Shown here: in pieces, positions 42,611 through 50,773 of the stretch
Layout: each line of letters starts with the position of its first letter
Numbering within the stretch: the first letter of the stretch is position 1
DNA from: an uncultured bacterium
Lineage (GTDB): Bacteria; Cyanobacteriota; Vampirovibrionia; Gastranaerophilales; Gastranaerophilaceae
Length of the DNA stretch: 64,000 bases
Direction of reading: 5' to 3'
NCBI GenBank assembly: GCA_902777855.1
Contig: CACYVN010000007.1
Location: 1 to 64,000 of the forward strand
Position numbers and translations under genes: made by a program
Notes under the pieces: model-generated
Database searches by the model: none
Seen by the model: the letters and a program-made list of their open reading frames with translations, nothing else
What the model was told of the DNA's origin: nothing

Positions 42611-43315
42611 CTATTTTTCAATAGGTAAAAGCAGTTCCTGATCAATGCTGATATGGTCTAAATCTTTTAAATTATTTGCTTTCATAATAGCTTCTGCTCT
42701 TTCAGGGGTATATGAGCCATAATTGCGTTTGATAATTGCTTCTACTGTATCACCGTCTTTGATAATATATTTTTTTGTTCTGACAGGTGTTTTAGCTTCA
42801 GCTTTTTCTTCTTTTGAAATTTTTTCGGATTTTTTTGTTTTTGTTTCCGTTACTTTTTCCTCTTTAACTGTAACAGGGGTATCAATTTCGTCAGTCGGAA
42901 TATTTTGCTCATTAATCATTGTTGAAGCTTTTTCAACATCGTCTGCTTTTTGTTCCTGAACTCCCAAAATAGGCATCTTTTTTAATGAAGTATTATCGGA
43001 ATTTGCAGCAAACATTCCTAAAAGTGAAATTGTCAAAACTGTTGTAATAACACCTAAAATAAATCCGCCAATCCAGTGCATCACAGGGGATTTTGTATTA
43101 AATTGTGCTGACTTGAATGATTGCCATAACAAATCAATTTCTTTAGATTTATTATCAACATTATTTTCTGTTTCTCTGTAATACTCACTTGGAGTGTAAT
43201 CATTTGTCTGTTCCGAGTTTTGTGAATAGTTTGTCGGGGTTTCATTTGCTAAATTTTCAATAACATCCATAGACTCTCTTGAAAGAGCGGATCTTCTGAT
43301 TGTTGAACTTTTCAT
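42611..43315 (-). CDS. Membrane-anchored LysM protein
   Basis: A 234-aa protein. A polar N-terminus of about 80 residues, one membrane helix at about 82-104 (WIGGFILGVITTVLTISLLGM), a Lys/Glu/Thr-rich linker, then a single C-terminal LysM domain (KYIIKDGDTVEAIIKRNYG, about 185-234). It should be placed in the inner membrane with LysM binding peptidoglycan in the periplasm. GGTGAGG precedes the ATG. Paired with the amylase gene. Confidence 0.85.
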   Translation of the reverse strand: MKSSTIRRSALSRESMDVIENLANETPTNYSQNSEQTNDYTPSEYYRETENNVDNKSKEIDLLWQSFKSAQFNTKSPVMHWIGGFILGVITTVLTISLLGMFAANSDNTSLKKMPILGVQEQKADDVEKASTMINEQNIPTDEIDTPVTVKEEKVTETKTKKSEKISKEEKAEAKTPVRTKKYIIKDGDTVEAIIKRNYGSYTPERAEAIMKANNLKDLDHISIDQELLLPIEK

Positions 43316-43449
43316 TTAATACCTCACCAGTGTGTCTGTAACCTTTAGTCTAAATCCTAACACAGACATATTCATTATTCAAGTTTGTTACAAGTGCGTA
43401 TTTACAATATTTACTCTATCTATATGACAAATAATTCATTTTTCTCATT

Positions 43450-43455
43450 TATAAT
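43450..43455 (+). promoter_or_regulatory. -10 box 6 nt before the 43462 ATG (leaderless start)
   Basis: TATAAT, six bases, then ATG; no Shine-Dalgarno. Confidence 0.6.
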
Positions 43456-43461
43456 ATCAGA

Positions 43462-44139
43462 ATGGAAGAAATTAAAGTTGAGAAAAAATATATTAATCAT
43501 ATAGAAAATCTTATAAAGCAGATTGCACCTGAGCTTCCAAAAGATGTAAATAAACTTCAGCAGGATTATCTGGTTAATAATATCAGACGTTCTTCCATGC
43601 TTCTTGCACGCTCAATGCAGGAGGATAAAGTTTTTCAAACTTTGGAATTCGACAGACAATGTACATTTATTCAGATAATGGCAGAATGGTCTTTTCATAA
43701 AGAAATAGACCTTTTTCGCTCAGGTATACCTCCGAAATACTGGAAAATTATTATGCAGAAAATCTGGTACACTATGTGGGAAGTTATGTATGCGTGTGTA
43801 CAAAATAATGCTCCCGATAATGTTGTTTTGAGTGTTATTGAAAGATATGTCAACCGTACTTATAACGATGCGGTTGAAGATTTAAAAAATTCAAACATAA
43901 TAAACGAAGAAACCGAAGAAAAAGCCAAAGTTCAGTCAAATATTGAAAAAATGGCACAAAAATATTTGGAGGAACAAAAAAAAGAAAAAATAAGACGTTA
44001 TGTCAAAATGGCACTGATAATGTTAATTATCGGTATAATGGTCACGGTTATAGTATTGAATTTTAAAATTTATGGTGTAATTGCACTTTTAACAATTATG
44101 CTGTTTTACAATATATTTTCCGGAGAAAGGCGTTACTAA
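43462..44139 (+). CDS. Hypothetical protein with C-terminal membrane helices
   Basis: A 225-aa protein. The first about 175 residues are soluble and helical, with several Arg/Asp/Trp-rich segments; two apolar helices follow at about 183-203 and 205-218. It is probably a tail-anchored inner-membrane protein. The stop lies 1 nt before the next ATG, so it is coupled to the cysteine-cluster gene. No family recognised. Confidence 0.7.
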   Translation: MEEIKVEKKYINHIENLIKQIAPELPKDVNKLQQDYLVNNIRRSSMLLARSMQEDKVFQTLEFDRQCTFIQIMAEWSFHKEIDLFRSGIPPKYWKIIMQKIWYTMWEVMYACVQNNAPDNVVLSVIERYVNRTYNDAVEDLKNSNIINEETEEKAKVQSNIEKMAQKYLEEQKKEKIRRYVKMALIMLIIGIMVTVIVLNFKIYGVIALLTIMLFYNIFSGERRY

Positions 44140-44140
44140 T

Positions 44141-44749
44141 ATGGTTGAGCAGGAAAGAATGGAAAAATTTTACCAGTTTATGCGGGTAATAATGGAACGT
44201 ATAAATGCCCATTTTGAAGACCAAAAAGAGTATATTCATTGCAAAGAGGGTTGTTCTTTTTGTTGTGAAAAGGGGGAATATCCCTGTTCGGAATTAGAAT
44301 TTGAATTTCTTAAAATAGGTTTTATGACTTTAGACCGTGAAACCCAGCAGAAAATCGTAGATGAAACTATAAAATTAAAAGAAGAAAAAGCAAATTTTAC
44401 GGGCAAAACATTTATGCATAAATGTCCGTTTCTGATTGATCATAAGTGTAGTGTATACCCGTACAGAATGATAATTTGCAGAACCTTCGGTCTTTCATAC
44501 TATGACAAAGACGAATACACAGAAAAAAATACCCTCAAAGTTCCTTTTTGCATTGAACAGGGTTTGAATTACAGTGAGGTTTATGATCAGAAAAACAAAA
44601 CTTTTTCAACAGAACTTTTTAAGAAAACCGGATATAAAAAAGAACCGCTTACTTATAATTTGGGTGTTGAATTTCTTGTAAAAGAATTTGGACAAAAGAT
44701 TATGAACCTTGATTTTGGGGAATTCAAACGCCTTCTTGACTGGCTGTAA
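44141..44749 (+). CDS. YkgJ-family cysteine-cluster protein
   Basis: A 202-aa protein with the YkgJ/Fli-type metal cluster: CKEGCSFCC (about 28-36) and later CPFLIDHKCSVYPYRMIICR (about 94-113). The family (PF03692) is presumed to bind zinc or an iron-sulfur cluster; its function is not established. It is translationally coupled to the preceding membrane protein gene. Confidence 0.85.
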   Translation: MVEQERMEKFYQFMRVIMERINAHFEDQKEYIHCKEGCSFCCEKGEYPCSELEFEFLKIGFMTLDRETQQKIVDETIKLKEEKANFTGKTFMHKCPFLIDHKCSVYPYRMIICRTFGLSYYDKDEYTEKNTLKVPFCIEQGLNYSEVYDQKNKTFSTELFKKTGYKKEPLTYNLGVEFLVKEFGQKIMNLDFGEFKRLLDWL

Positions 44750-44829
44750 TGTTACTGATTGTAAACTTATAAACTAAATCAGCAAAAATATTTTTTACGA
44801 GTTTTATACCCAAAAAGGAGTATAAAACC

Positions 44830-45150
44830 ATGTCACAAATTCAATTTACTTCAACATACCGAATACCACTTGTTGAACAAGGTGTTTCTGTTACCAAGAG
44901 AGAAAATCTTAAAAAAATGGCATCAAAATATCAAAATGTAATGTATCCGAGTGGTAATCAAGGTAATGTCAGAGTTTCTATCCGCAAAAGACTGGATGAA
45001 AAATTTGTGCAGGATTTAAAACAATTAGGTTTCAAAGTTTATCAAAAATTTGAAAAGCACAACATTCCAAAAACAAACGGCAGGATGGATGAATATATCA
45101 AAGCAGAATTAAAAAACGGCAATTACAAACAATACGGGAAACAAAAATAG
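44830..45150 (+). CDS. Small hypothetical protein, 106 aa
   Basis: AAAAAGGAGTATAAAACC precedes the ATG. The protein is basic and Gln/Lys-rich, beginning QIQFTSTYRIPL, which resembles the N-terminal F-T motif of other proteins here. No domain recognised. Followed by a co-directional gene after 13 nt. Confidence 0.6.
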   Translation: MSQIQFTSTYRIPLVEQGVSVTKRENLKKMASKYQNVMYPSGNQGNVRVSIRKRLDEKFVQDLKQLGFKVYQKFEKHNIPKTNGRMDEYIKAELKNGNYKQYGKQK

Positions 45151-45163
45151 GAAAGGATTATAT

Positions 45164-45592
45164 ATGAATATTGCAAGATTATTACCGCAAAAAATGTTAC
45201 ACAAAACCATTGAAAAGAGGAGATTAAACAGAATACAAGAATATACCTCTGTTGCTGATTCTCTTGAACCTAAGTTTGCACATAGAATTAATGAAAATAT
45301 TGATTCTATTGCAAGATATGCAAGAAGAAAAGACTGCCATTTGGAATTTGTTCCGGCAGAAGATTTATATCAAAATTCAATGCAGGTCAATGTTTATAAA
45401 AAAGGGATTTCAATTTTAAAAGATGATGACGGCCTTCCTTTGATGGGATTTGATTTGAAAAGTTTATCAGGGCAATCCGTATTACCTGATGATGCAAAAG
45501 GAGCAGATTTAATCGGTCATATCAGAAAAGCGGTAAAAAGTATTATTGATAATGATAAAAATTGGGCAAATAAAATATCAGAAGTAAAATAG
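45164..45592 (+). CDS. Hypothetical protein, 142 aa
   Basis: A soluble basic protein, with TAGGAAAGG before the ATG. It shares a small operon with the 106-aa gene and is ended by a strong terminator. No domain recognised. Confidence 0.6.
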   Translation: MNIARLLPQKMLHKTIEKRRLNRIQEYTSVADSLEPKFAHRINENIDSIARYARRKDCHLEFVPAEDLYQNSMQVNVYKKGISILKDDDGLPLMGFDLKSLSGQSVLPDDAKGADLIGHIRKAVKSIIDNDKNWANKISEVK

Positions 45593-45620
45593 AAGAATTT
45601 ACGGATATTGCGTAATCATA

Positions 45621-45656
45621 AAGAGCGACGGTTAAAATTAATCGTCGCTCTTTTAT
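45621..45656 (+). terminator. Strong hairpin terminator
   Basis: AAGAGCGACG and CGTCGCTCTT pair perfectly around a 10-nt A/T loop and are followed by T-rich sequence. Confidence 0.85.
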
Positions 45657-45666
45657 ATAAAAACAA

Positions 45667-45695
45667 TTGTTTTAGATTTTTGTTTTTTGTAGAAT
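45667..45695 (+). promoter_or_regulatory. Promoter of pgk
   Basis: TTGTTT and TAGAAT are separated by 17 nt, giving a leader of about 28 nt that contains AAGAAGGAG. Confidence 0.5.
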
Positions 45696-45729
45696 AGACA
45701 TGCGGTAGTTTTTAAGAAGGAGAAAACTT

Positions 45730-46926
45730 ATGAAAAAATCAATTAAAGATTTAGGTGACATTAAGGGTAAAAGAGCGTTAGTCAGAGTTGATGTTAACGT
45801 GCCGCTTGATGAAAACAAAAACGTCACTGATGATACAAGAATTCAGGCAATTGTTCCAACGGTTAATTTCTTGACTGAAAAAGGTGCAAGAGTTATTTTG
45901 ATGGCTCATTTGGGCAGACCAAAGGGTGAAAGAAATATGGAATTTTCACTTGCTCCTGTTGCAAAATATATGAGCAAAGTTTTTGGTCAGGAAATCGTAT
46001 TTATTCCGTCAGTTGAAGAAGCAGTTCCTTATGTTGAAAAATTGACAGACGGTCAAATTGCACTTTTGGAAAACATCAGATTTTATAAAGCTGAAGAAGC
46101 AAAAGACGATGATATGACTTTTGCTAACGAAATTGCAAAACTCGGTGATTTTTATGTAAACGATGCTTTTGGCGCTGCTCACAGAAACCACACTTCAACC
46201 GCAAAACTTGCAAAAGTCGTAAAACCGGCAGTTTCAGGCTTGTTGATGGAAAAAGAAATCAGATGCTTATCACAGGCATTGGATAATCCGACAAGACCGT
46301 TTACTGCTATTGTTGGGGGAGCAAAGGTTTCATCAAAAATCGGCGTTTTGGAAAACTTATTAGACAAAGTAGATAATATGATTATCGGTGGCGGTATGGC
46401 GTACACATTTGTTAAAGCAAATGGCGGTAAAATCGGTAACTCAATCTGCGAAGACGACCAAATCGAAACAGCAAAAGCTATCGAGGCTAAAGCTGCAGCA
46501 AAAGGTGTTAAACTTGTAATGGCAACTGATGTTCTTGTTGCTGATGATTTTTCAGGAAACGGAACAAATAAGTTCGTTAAGATTAACGAAATACCTGACG
46601 GATTTGAGGGTGTTGATGCCGGTGAAGAATCAAGAAAAGCTTTTGCGGATGTAATCAAATCTTCAAAAACTATTTTGATGAATGGACCTGTTGGCGCATT
46701 TGAAAATCCAAAATTTGCAGAAGGTACAAAAGCAGTATTGGCTGCAGTTGTTGAAGCAACCAAAAATGGTGCAACTTCTGTTATTGGCGGTGGTGACAGT
46801 GTATCTGCCGCTAAAAAATTCTTTAAGGCAGAAGATTTCACTCATGTTTCAACAGGCGGTGGCGCTTCATTAGAATTTATTGAAGGTAAAGTGCTCCCTG
46901 GCGTTGCAGCATTGGATGAAAAGTAA
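45730..46926 (+). CDS. pgk: Phosphoglycerate kinase
   Basis: It transfers phosphate from 1,3-bisphosphoglycerate to ADP in glycolysis. The 398-aa protein has RVDVNVPLD (substrate Asp/Asn), HLGRPKG, NDAFGAAHRNHTS, the GGAKVSSKIGVL nucleotide region, MNGPVGAFE and the C-terminal GGGDSVSA and STGGGASLEF motifs. Length is standard. Single gene with its own promoter and terminator. Confidence 0.98.
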   Translation: MKKSIKDLGDIKGKRALVRVDVNVPLDENKNVTDDTRIQAIVPTVNFLTEKGARVILMAHLGRPKGERNMEFSLAPVAKYMSKVFGQEIVFIPSVEEAVPYVEKLTDGQIALLENIRFYKAEEAKDDDMTFANEIAKLGDFYVNDAFGAAHRNHTSTAKLAKVVKPAVSGLLMEKEIRCLSQALDNPTRPFTAIVGGAKVSSKIGVLENLLDKVDNMIIGGGMAYTFVKANGGKIGNSICEDDQIETAKAIEAKAAAKGVKLVMATDVLVADDFSGNGTNKFVKINEIPDGFEGVDAGEESRKAFADVIKSSKTILMNGPVGAFENPKFAEGTKAVLAAVVEATKNGATSVIGGGDSVSAAKKFFKAEDFTHVSTGGGASLEFIEGKVLPGVAALDEK

Positions 46927-46942
46927 TTTACAAAAGAAGTAA

Positions 46943-46978
46943 CAAAAAATCCCTCTTAGTAAAAGAGGGATTTTTTGT
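46943..46978. terminator. Bidirectional terminator after pgk
   Basis: AATCCCTCTT and AGAGGGATT pair, flanked by A and T runs, between the convergent pgk and the 46981 gene. Confidence 0.9.
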
Positions 46979-46980
46979 TA

Positions 46981-47838
46981 TTAAAATTTCGGCTTTGAGC
47001 GATAATAACCGCTTACTTTTGTGCCATCAGAACGAGTATATGAATTTACATATACAACACCGCTATTTGTCAAAGCCTCTCGCTGCAAATTGCCATTGGT
47101 TGGCATAGTTCCGTTGAATGCTCTTGTTTGTGCATCAATCTCTTTTTCGTGTTTGGCAAATTCGTCAGGTGTCATTTGCCCGACTTCTTCTCGTGTATAT
47201 ATGTGATTGCTGCCTGTCAGTGGGTTTGTATAACCGAATAAGCCTGAATCCTGTTTAGATTGAACTTCAGGTAATTGAATTCCTAACATATTTGCAAGTT
47301 GATTGATATCAATGTCAGACGCAAAACCAAGCGGTTTACCATTATTATCCACCCCACCGACTCCTCTTGTTGGGGTAAAAGGCAGTTGAAGCTTTTGTTC
47401 TTGAAATTCTCGCGGGTCTTCAAGTCCTGTTATTAATTTACCTTCCCTCATTCTTTGCACAACCTTTGCTGCAATTATATCTTTTTGCTGTTGTTGAGAA
47501 AGTTTATTAAAATTCGGATATTCTTTGCGGATTTCGTTATATATTTGCTGTCCCTGTTGGTTGTTCCACATATCCATGTTGGCTTCTCGATGGTCTTGAC
47601 CTTGCCACGAACCTTTTTGCTCATGTAAATAACTAATTCCCTTTGTTCTTAATGAGCCATATTTTTGGTTTAATAAACTTTGCATATATGCATGACGAAA
47701 AGCATCTGCTTCATTATTCCAAGCAACATTGTTTTGACCAATATCAAATCCATATTTTTTTTGATATTTTAGAGTATCACTTAACATTTCACGAGTAAAA
47801 TCATTTTTATCTTTAGTATAATCAAATTTTTTAGTCAT
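46981..47838 (-). CDS. DUF6973-like protein with C-terminal YTRSDGT motif; possible secreted toxin
   Basis: A 285-aa protein from the ATG at 47838, where GGAAAGGAAAG lies upstream. The N-terminal domain has NNEADAFRHAYMQ (about 44-56) and DHREANMDMWNNQQGQ (about 82-97), the conserved pattern of DUF6973-type domains found in polymorphic toxins and phage-related proteins. The C-terminus has VNSYTRSDGTKVSGYYRS, a short motif widespread in secreted and structural proteins. There is no signal peptide or membrane segment. A divergent 118-aa membrane protein lies 46 nt upstream and could be a partner, although this orientation is unusual for an immunity gene. Confidence 0.55.
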   Translation of the reverse strand: MTKKFDYTKDKNDFTREMLSDTLKYQKKYGFDIGQNNVAWNNEADAFRHAYMQSLLNQKYGSLRTKGISYLHEQKGSWQGQDHREANMDMWNNQQGQQIYNEIRKEYPNFNKLSQQQQKDIIAAKVVQRMREGKLITGLEDPREFQEQKLQLPFTPTRGVGGVDNNGKPLGFASDIDINQLANMLGIQLPEVQSKQDSGLFGYTNPLTGSNHIYTREEVGQMTPDEFAKHEKEIDAQTRAFNGTMPTNGNLQREALTNSGVVYVNSYTRSDGTKVSGYYRSKPKF

Positions 47839-47871
47839 TTTTCTTTCCTTTCCTTTCATTTTTGTTTGTTT

Positions 47872-47877
47872 TAGTAT
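47872..47877 (+). promoter_or_regulatory. -10 box 7 nt before the 47885 ATG (possible leaderless start)
   Basis: TAGTAT, seven bases, then ATG; no Shine-Dalgarno. Weaker than the other leaderless cases. Confidence 0.35.
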
Positions 47878-47884
47878 CAAATGT

Positions 47885-48241
47885 ATGAATATTACAAAAT
47901 ATATATTTGCGAATATTTTATCTTTGCTGGGGAATTTAGGTCTTTTAATTGCATTATGTGCATTTTATATATTTGTTATTGGTGCGAATTATAATTATAT
48001 TGTTGGACTGATTGCTTATTTAGCAAGTTTTTGTTTTGGTAAATATATCTACATAATTCCTATTATTGTAATATTGTTATTAATTGAAGTATTGATGCAC
48101 AAAATCACACACAACAAATTCCTCTTAAATATCCAATTTAAAAATGAAAATATAAGATACACATACAATATTTTGTTTTGGTTAGGTATTATTTGTTTGA
48201 TTTTATACTTAATAGATTATATTTGGTTCATAACAAGGTAA
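47885..48241 (+). CDS. Small polytopic membrane protein
   Basis: A 118-aa protein with about four membrane helices (about 7-30, 33-50, 55-71, 93-115) and few charged residues. It lies divergent from the DUF6973-like gene and may be its immunity or accessory protein; this is inference from position only. No family recognised. Confidence 0.6.
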   Translation: MNITKYIFANILSLLGNLGLLIALCAFYIFVIGANYNYIVGLIAYLASFCFGKYIYIIPIIVILLLIEVLMHKITHNKFLLNIQFKNENIRYTYNILFWLGIICLILYLIDYIWFITR

Positions 48242-48521
48242 ACCATAGAAAACTTTAAAGTCTAATAAGTACTTATATAAATAATTACAGTTTTGGGTTT
48301 ATTTAATTTTTGCTAATTATATTTCGTTATCTATTTATATAAAAACCTCACTTTCATTGTCCAAAGTTAAAACAAAGTAAATTTTTAACAGATAAATGAG
48401 TGGTTTATACTATTATACCATTTGAGCCTGTTTTTCTCCAAGCATAAAATAGTATTTACCCCCTTAACTTTTTTCGATTTATAGTTTATTATTAATATAT
48501 AGAGCAGTTAAAAGGTGAAAT
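48242..48521. other. Non-coding spacer, nothing recognised
   Basis: 280 nt of AT-rich sequence upstream of the HD-domain gene. No ORF with a ribosome site, tRNA or hairpin of note; it contains the HD gene's promoter region. Confidence 0.6.
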
Positions 48522-49328
48522 ATGAAATCGGTCAAAGAAATTTCAACGGAAACAAAAATTCAGAACAGATTAAGAAATAATCCAATTTGTCTTGAACTCG
48601 TAAATTATTTATTCAACGATGCAGAACTTCAGGAAATGCAGGAGTATGCAAACAATGTTTCAATAAGACGCCTCGGCTACAACGACCATGGGCCTGTACA
48701 TATGCGGCAGGTTGTTGGTAACGCTATTAAGATGCTCAATATTTTGCACGATTTCGGGATAAAAACATCGCTTGAGGAAGAAGAAATCGGAACTTTTGAG
48801 GACAGTATGTGTGCTGTCATTATGGCAGGTTTGATGCATGATTTGGGGATGGCAATAGGCAGACAAAATCATGAAGAACTTTCGGCACTTCTTGCAATAC
48901 CAATAATTGACAGAACCTTAAATCATATGTTCCCAAATGATTTGCATAAACGTGTTGTAATAAAAGAACTTACAACAGAAGCTATAATTGGTCACATGTC
49001 ATCTCACAGAATAAATTCAATTGAGGCTGGGATAATTTTGATTGCTGACGGTTGCGATATGACAAAAGGCAGAGCAAGAATACCTTTATCAATGAATACT
49101 ACTCCGAAAGTCGGAGATATCCATAAATACAGTGCCAATGCAATTAAATGGATAGGCATTCACCATGGAGAAAGAAAGCCGATAAAAATTGATATAGAGA
49201 TGACATCGGAAGTCGGCTTCTTCCAGATTGAAGAAGTTTTACTTTCAAAAATTGATGTCAGTCCCGCAAAGAAATTTGTAGAACTTTATGCAGGAGTTGA
49301 GGGTGCAGAAAGGAAATGCTACCTGTAA
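48522..49328 (+). CDS. HD-domain phosphohydrolase
   Basis: A 268-aa protein with the metal-binding set of the HD superfamily: a first His in DHGPVHMRQV (about 52-61), the His-Asp pair in LMHDLGM (about 108-114), HMSSHR (about 154-159) and a late Asp (ADGCDM, about 171-176). Such enzymes hydrolyse phosphate esters of nucleotides or second messengers; the substrate is not readable here. AAAAGGTG precedes the ATG. The tail is beta-rich and may be regulatory. Confidence 0.8.
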   Translation: MKSVKEISTETKIQNRLRNNPICLELVNYLFNDAELQEMQEYANNVSIRRLGYNDHGPVHMRQVVGNAIKMLNILHDFGIKTSLEEEEIGTFEDSMCAVIMAGLMHDLGMAIGRQNHEELSALLAIPIIDRTLNHMFPNDLHKRVVIKELTTEAIIGHMSSHRINSIEAGIILIADGCDMTKGRARIPLSMNTTPKVGDIHKYSANAIKWIGIHHGERKPIKIDIEMTSEVGFFQIEEVLLSKIDVSPAKKFVELYAGVEGAERKCYL

Positions 49329-49344
49329 ATTTTATTTATGTTTA

Positions 49345-49677
49345 TTAATTTCTTCGGGCTGTTTTATTTGTCAAATCGCTTATGGCTTCGTTTACTGATT
49401 CTAAAATAGAGTTTTTATTCGCCTGAAATGTACTTCTGCCCATTGGAGGGAAAAGTTTTCTTAAAAAACTAAGATTTTTATTTAATGGTTTTACGTCAAT
49501 ATCTATGGCACTGAATCCCGGGACATCAGCGTAAGTTGATGTTAATCTTATATTATATTTTTCCCCTAATTCCTGTAATTTTTTAAAATCTTTTTTTACA
49601 AAAATCCGGTCTTTAGTACTGACATTGTAAAAATTTAATGCCTGAAAATTTTGTGTATTATTGTAATTGATATTCAT
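49345..49677 (-). CDS. Small hypothetical protein with NF-type N-terminus
   Basis: A 110-aa basic protein beginning with Asn-rich NINYNNTQNFQALNF, the same N-terminal style (N-F followed by small residues) as the gene at 62785-63180. GGGGGTAA lies about 8 nt before the ATG. No domain recognised. Confidence 0.6.
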   Translation of the reverse strand: MNINYNNTQNFQALNFYNVSTKDRIFVKKDFKKLQELGEKYNIRLTSTYADVPGFSAIDIDVKPLNKNLSFLRKLFPPMGRSTFQANKNSILESVNEAISDLTNKTARRN

Positions 49678-49738
49678 AAAAATTACCCCCTATGGACATG
49701 TTAAAGCCGGTAAAAATAAATTTTGCCATTTTTCATGT

Positions 49739-49744
49739 TAATAT
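49739..49744 (+). promoter_or_regulatory. -10 box 6 nt before the tsaC ATG (leaderless start)
   Basis: TAATAT, six bases, then ATG at 49751; no Shine-Dalgarno. Confidence 0.5.
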
Positions 49745-49750
49745 TGACTT

Positions 49751-50341
49751 ATGTTGGAAGATAAAGAAAAAATAATAAAATGTCTTGAACAAGGCGGGGT
49801 TATAGCTTATGTGACGGATACCGTCTGGGGCTTAGGATGTCTGCCTGACAATGAAAAAGCCGTAAAAAAAATCTATGAAATAAAAAAGCGTGAACCCCAA
49901 AAACCGCTTATATTGATGTCAAACGAGATTTACAATTTGCTTGATTATGTAAAACCGATACCAAAAATCGGACAGATTATGATAAAAAAATATTTCCCGG
50001 GAGCTTTGACAATCGTTACCGATAAAAGTGAAAAAACTCCCGATTACATAACTTCAGGCATGCAAACTGTTGGGATAAGAGTCCCTGATAATAAAGTTTT
50101 TAAAGAAATTTGTGAAATTATTCCTAATCATGTTCTTGCAACAACAAGTGCAAATCTTTCTCACCAACCGTCAGCAAAGACTTATGCGCAGGCAGTAGAA
50201 AATATGTCGGGACTTGCAGATATGATTATTCCTGATTATGGTTATGAGGCAAAAGGTTTGGAATCAACAGTTGTTGGGGTTATGAATAATGAATTACGAA
50301 TTTTCAGACAGGGCGAAATAGTTATAGACGAAAGCATGTAA
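49751..50341 (+). CDS. tsaC: L-threonylcarbamoyladenylate synthase (Sua5/YrdC/TsaC)
   Basis: It makes threonylcarbamoyl-AMP for the t6A modification of ANN-decoding tRNAs. The 196-aa single-domain protein has a start GGVIAYVTDTVWGLGC (about 14-29), KKREPQKPL for ATP and bicarbonate, PGALTIV, TVGIRVPD and TTSANLS. It corresponds to the short YrdC form without the Sua5 C-domain. Confidence 0.95.
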   Translation: MLEDKEKIIKCLEQGGVIAYVTDTVWGLGCLPDNEKAVKKIYEIKKREPQKPLILMSNEIYNLLDYVKPIPKIGQIMIKKYFPGALTIVTDKSEKTPDYITSGMQTVGIRVPDNKVFKEICEIIPNHVLATTSANLSHQPSAKTYAQAVENMSGLADMIIPDYGYEAKGLESTVVGVMNNELRIFRQGEIVIDESM

Positions 50342-50425
50342 ATGTATTTTATAAAACTTTTATAGAAATTTATCCGATAAAAGGGTGATGTTTTTAAATA
50401 AAAATCTGATTAGAATAACAATACC

Positions 50426-50773
50426 ATGAGATTATCGGTTCATAATTATACAGATAATAATGCACGTTTGGAGTATGAAAATGCTCCATCAAAACCTCGT
50501 TTTGCGCCTGCTTATGTGATAAGCGGACAAAGAGCGGATGAATTTGTTCAAAAGTATAATGAGCAATCAAAAACACTTATTAAAAATTCGATATTTATGA
50601 CTGTTGCTGGATTTTTTATCGGTTGCGGAATGGGGTTATCGGGGAACGCAAAAAAAATGGAACTTGTATTAAAATCAAGTGTAGGTGCGCTAATAGGACT
50701 TGCCTCAGGTATAGCAATTTCGCATCGCGAAAAAAATAAATTAATGGACAAATATCAAGTTGAAGAATTTTAG
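50426..50773 (+). CDS. Hypothetical protein with two membrane segments
   Basis: A 115-aa protein. A polar N-terminal half is followed by two Gly-rich apolar segments at about 54-71 and 79-95, and a charged tail. No Shine-Dalgarno precedes the ATG, and TAGAAT lies 9 nt upstream, so its leader is at most a few nucleotides. Convergent with, and overlapping by 4 nt, the TonB-like gene. Confidence 0.6.
   Translation: MRLSVHNYTDNNARLEYENAPSKPRFAPAYVISGQRADEFVQKYNEQSKTLIKNSIFMTVAGFFIGCGMGLSGNAKKMELVLKSSVGALIGLASGIAISHREKNKLMDKYQVEEF

Noticed and set aside
46179-46841. 220-aa minus-strand ORF
   Set aside because: Antisense shadow of pgk, a certain gene; its Ser/Ala/Phe/Pro-rich content mirrors the pgk codons.
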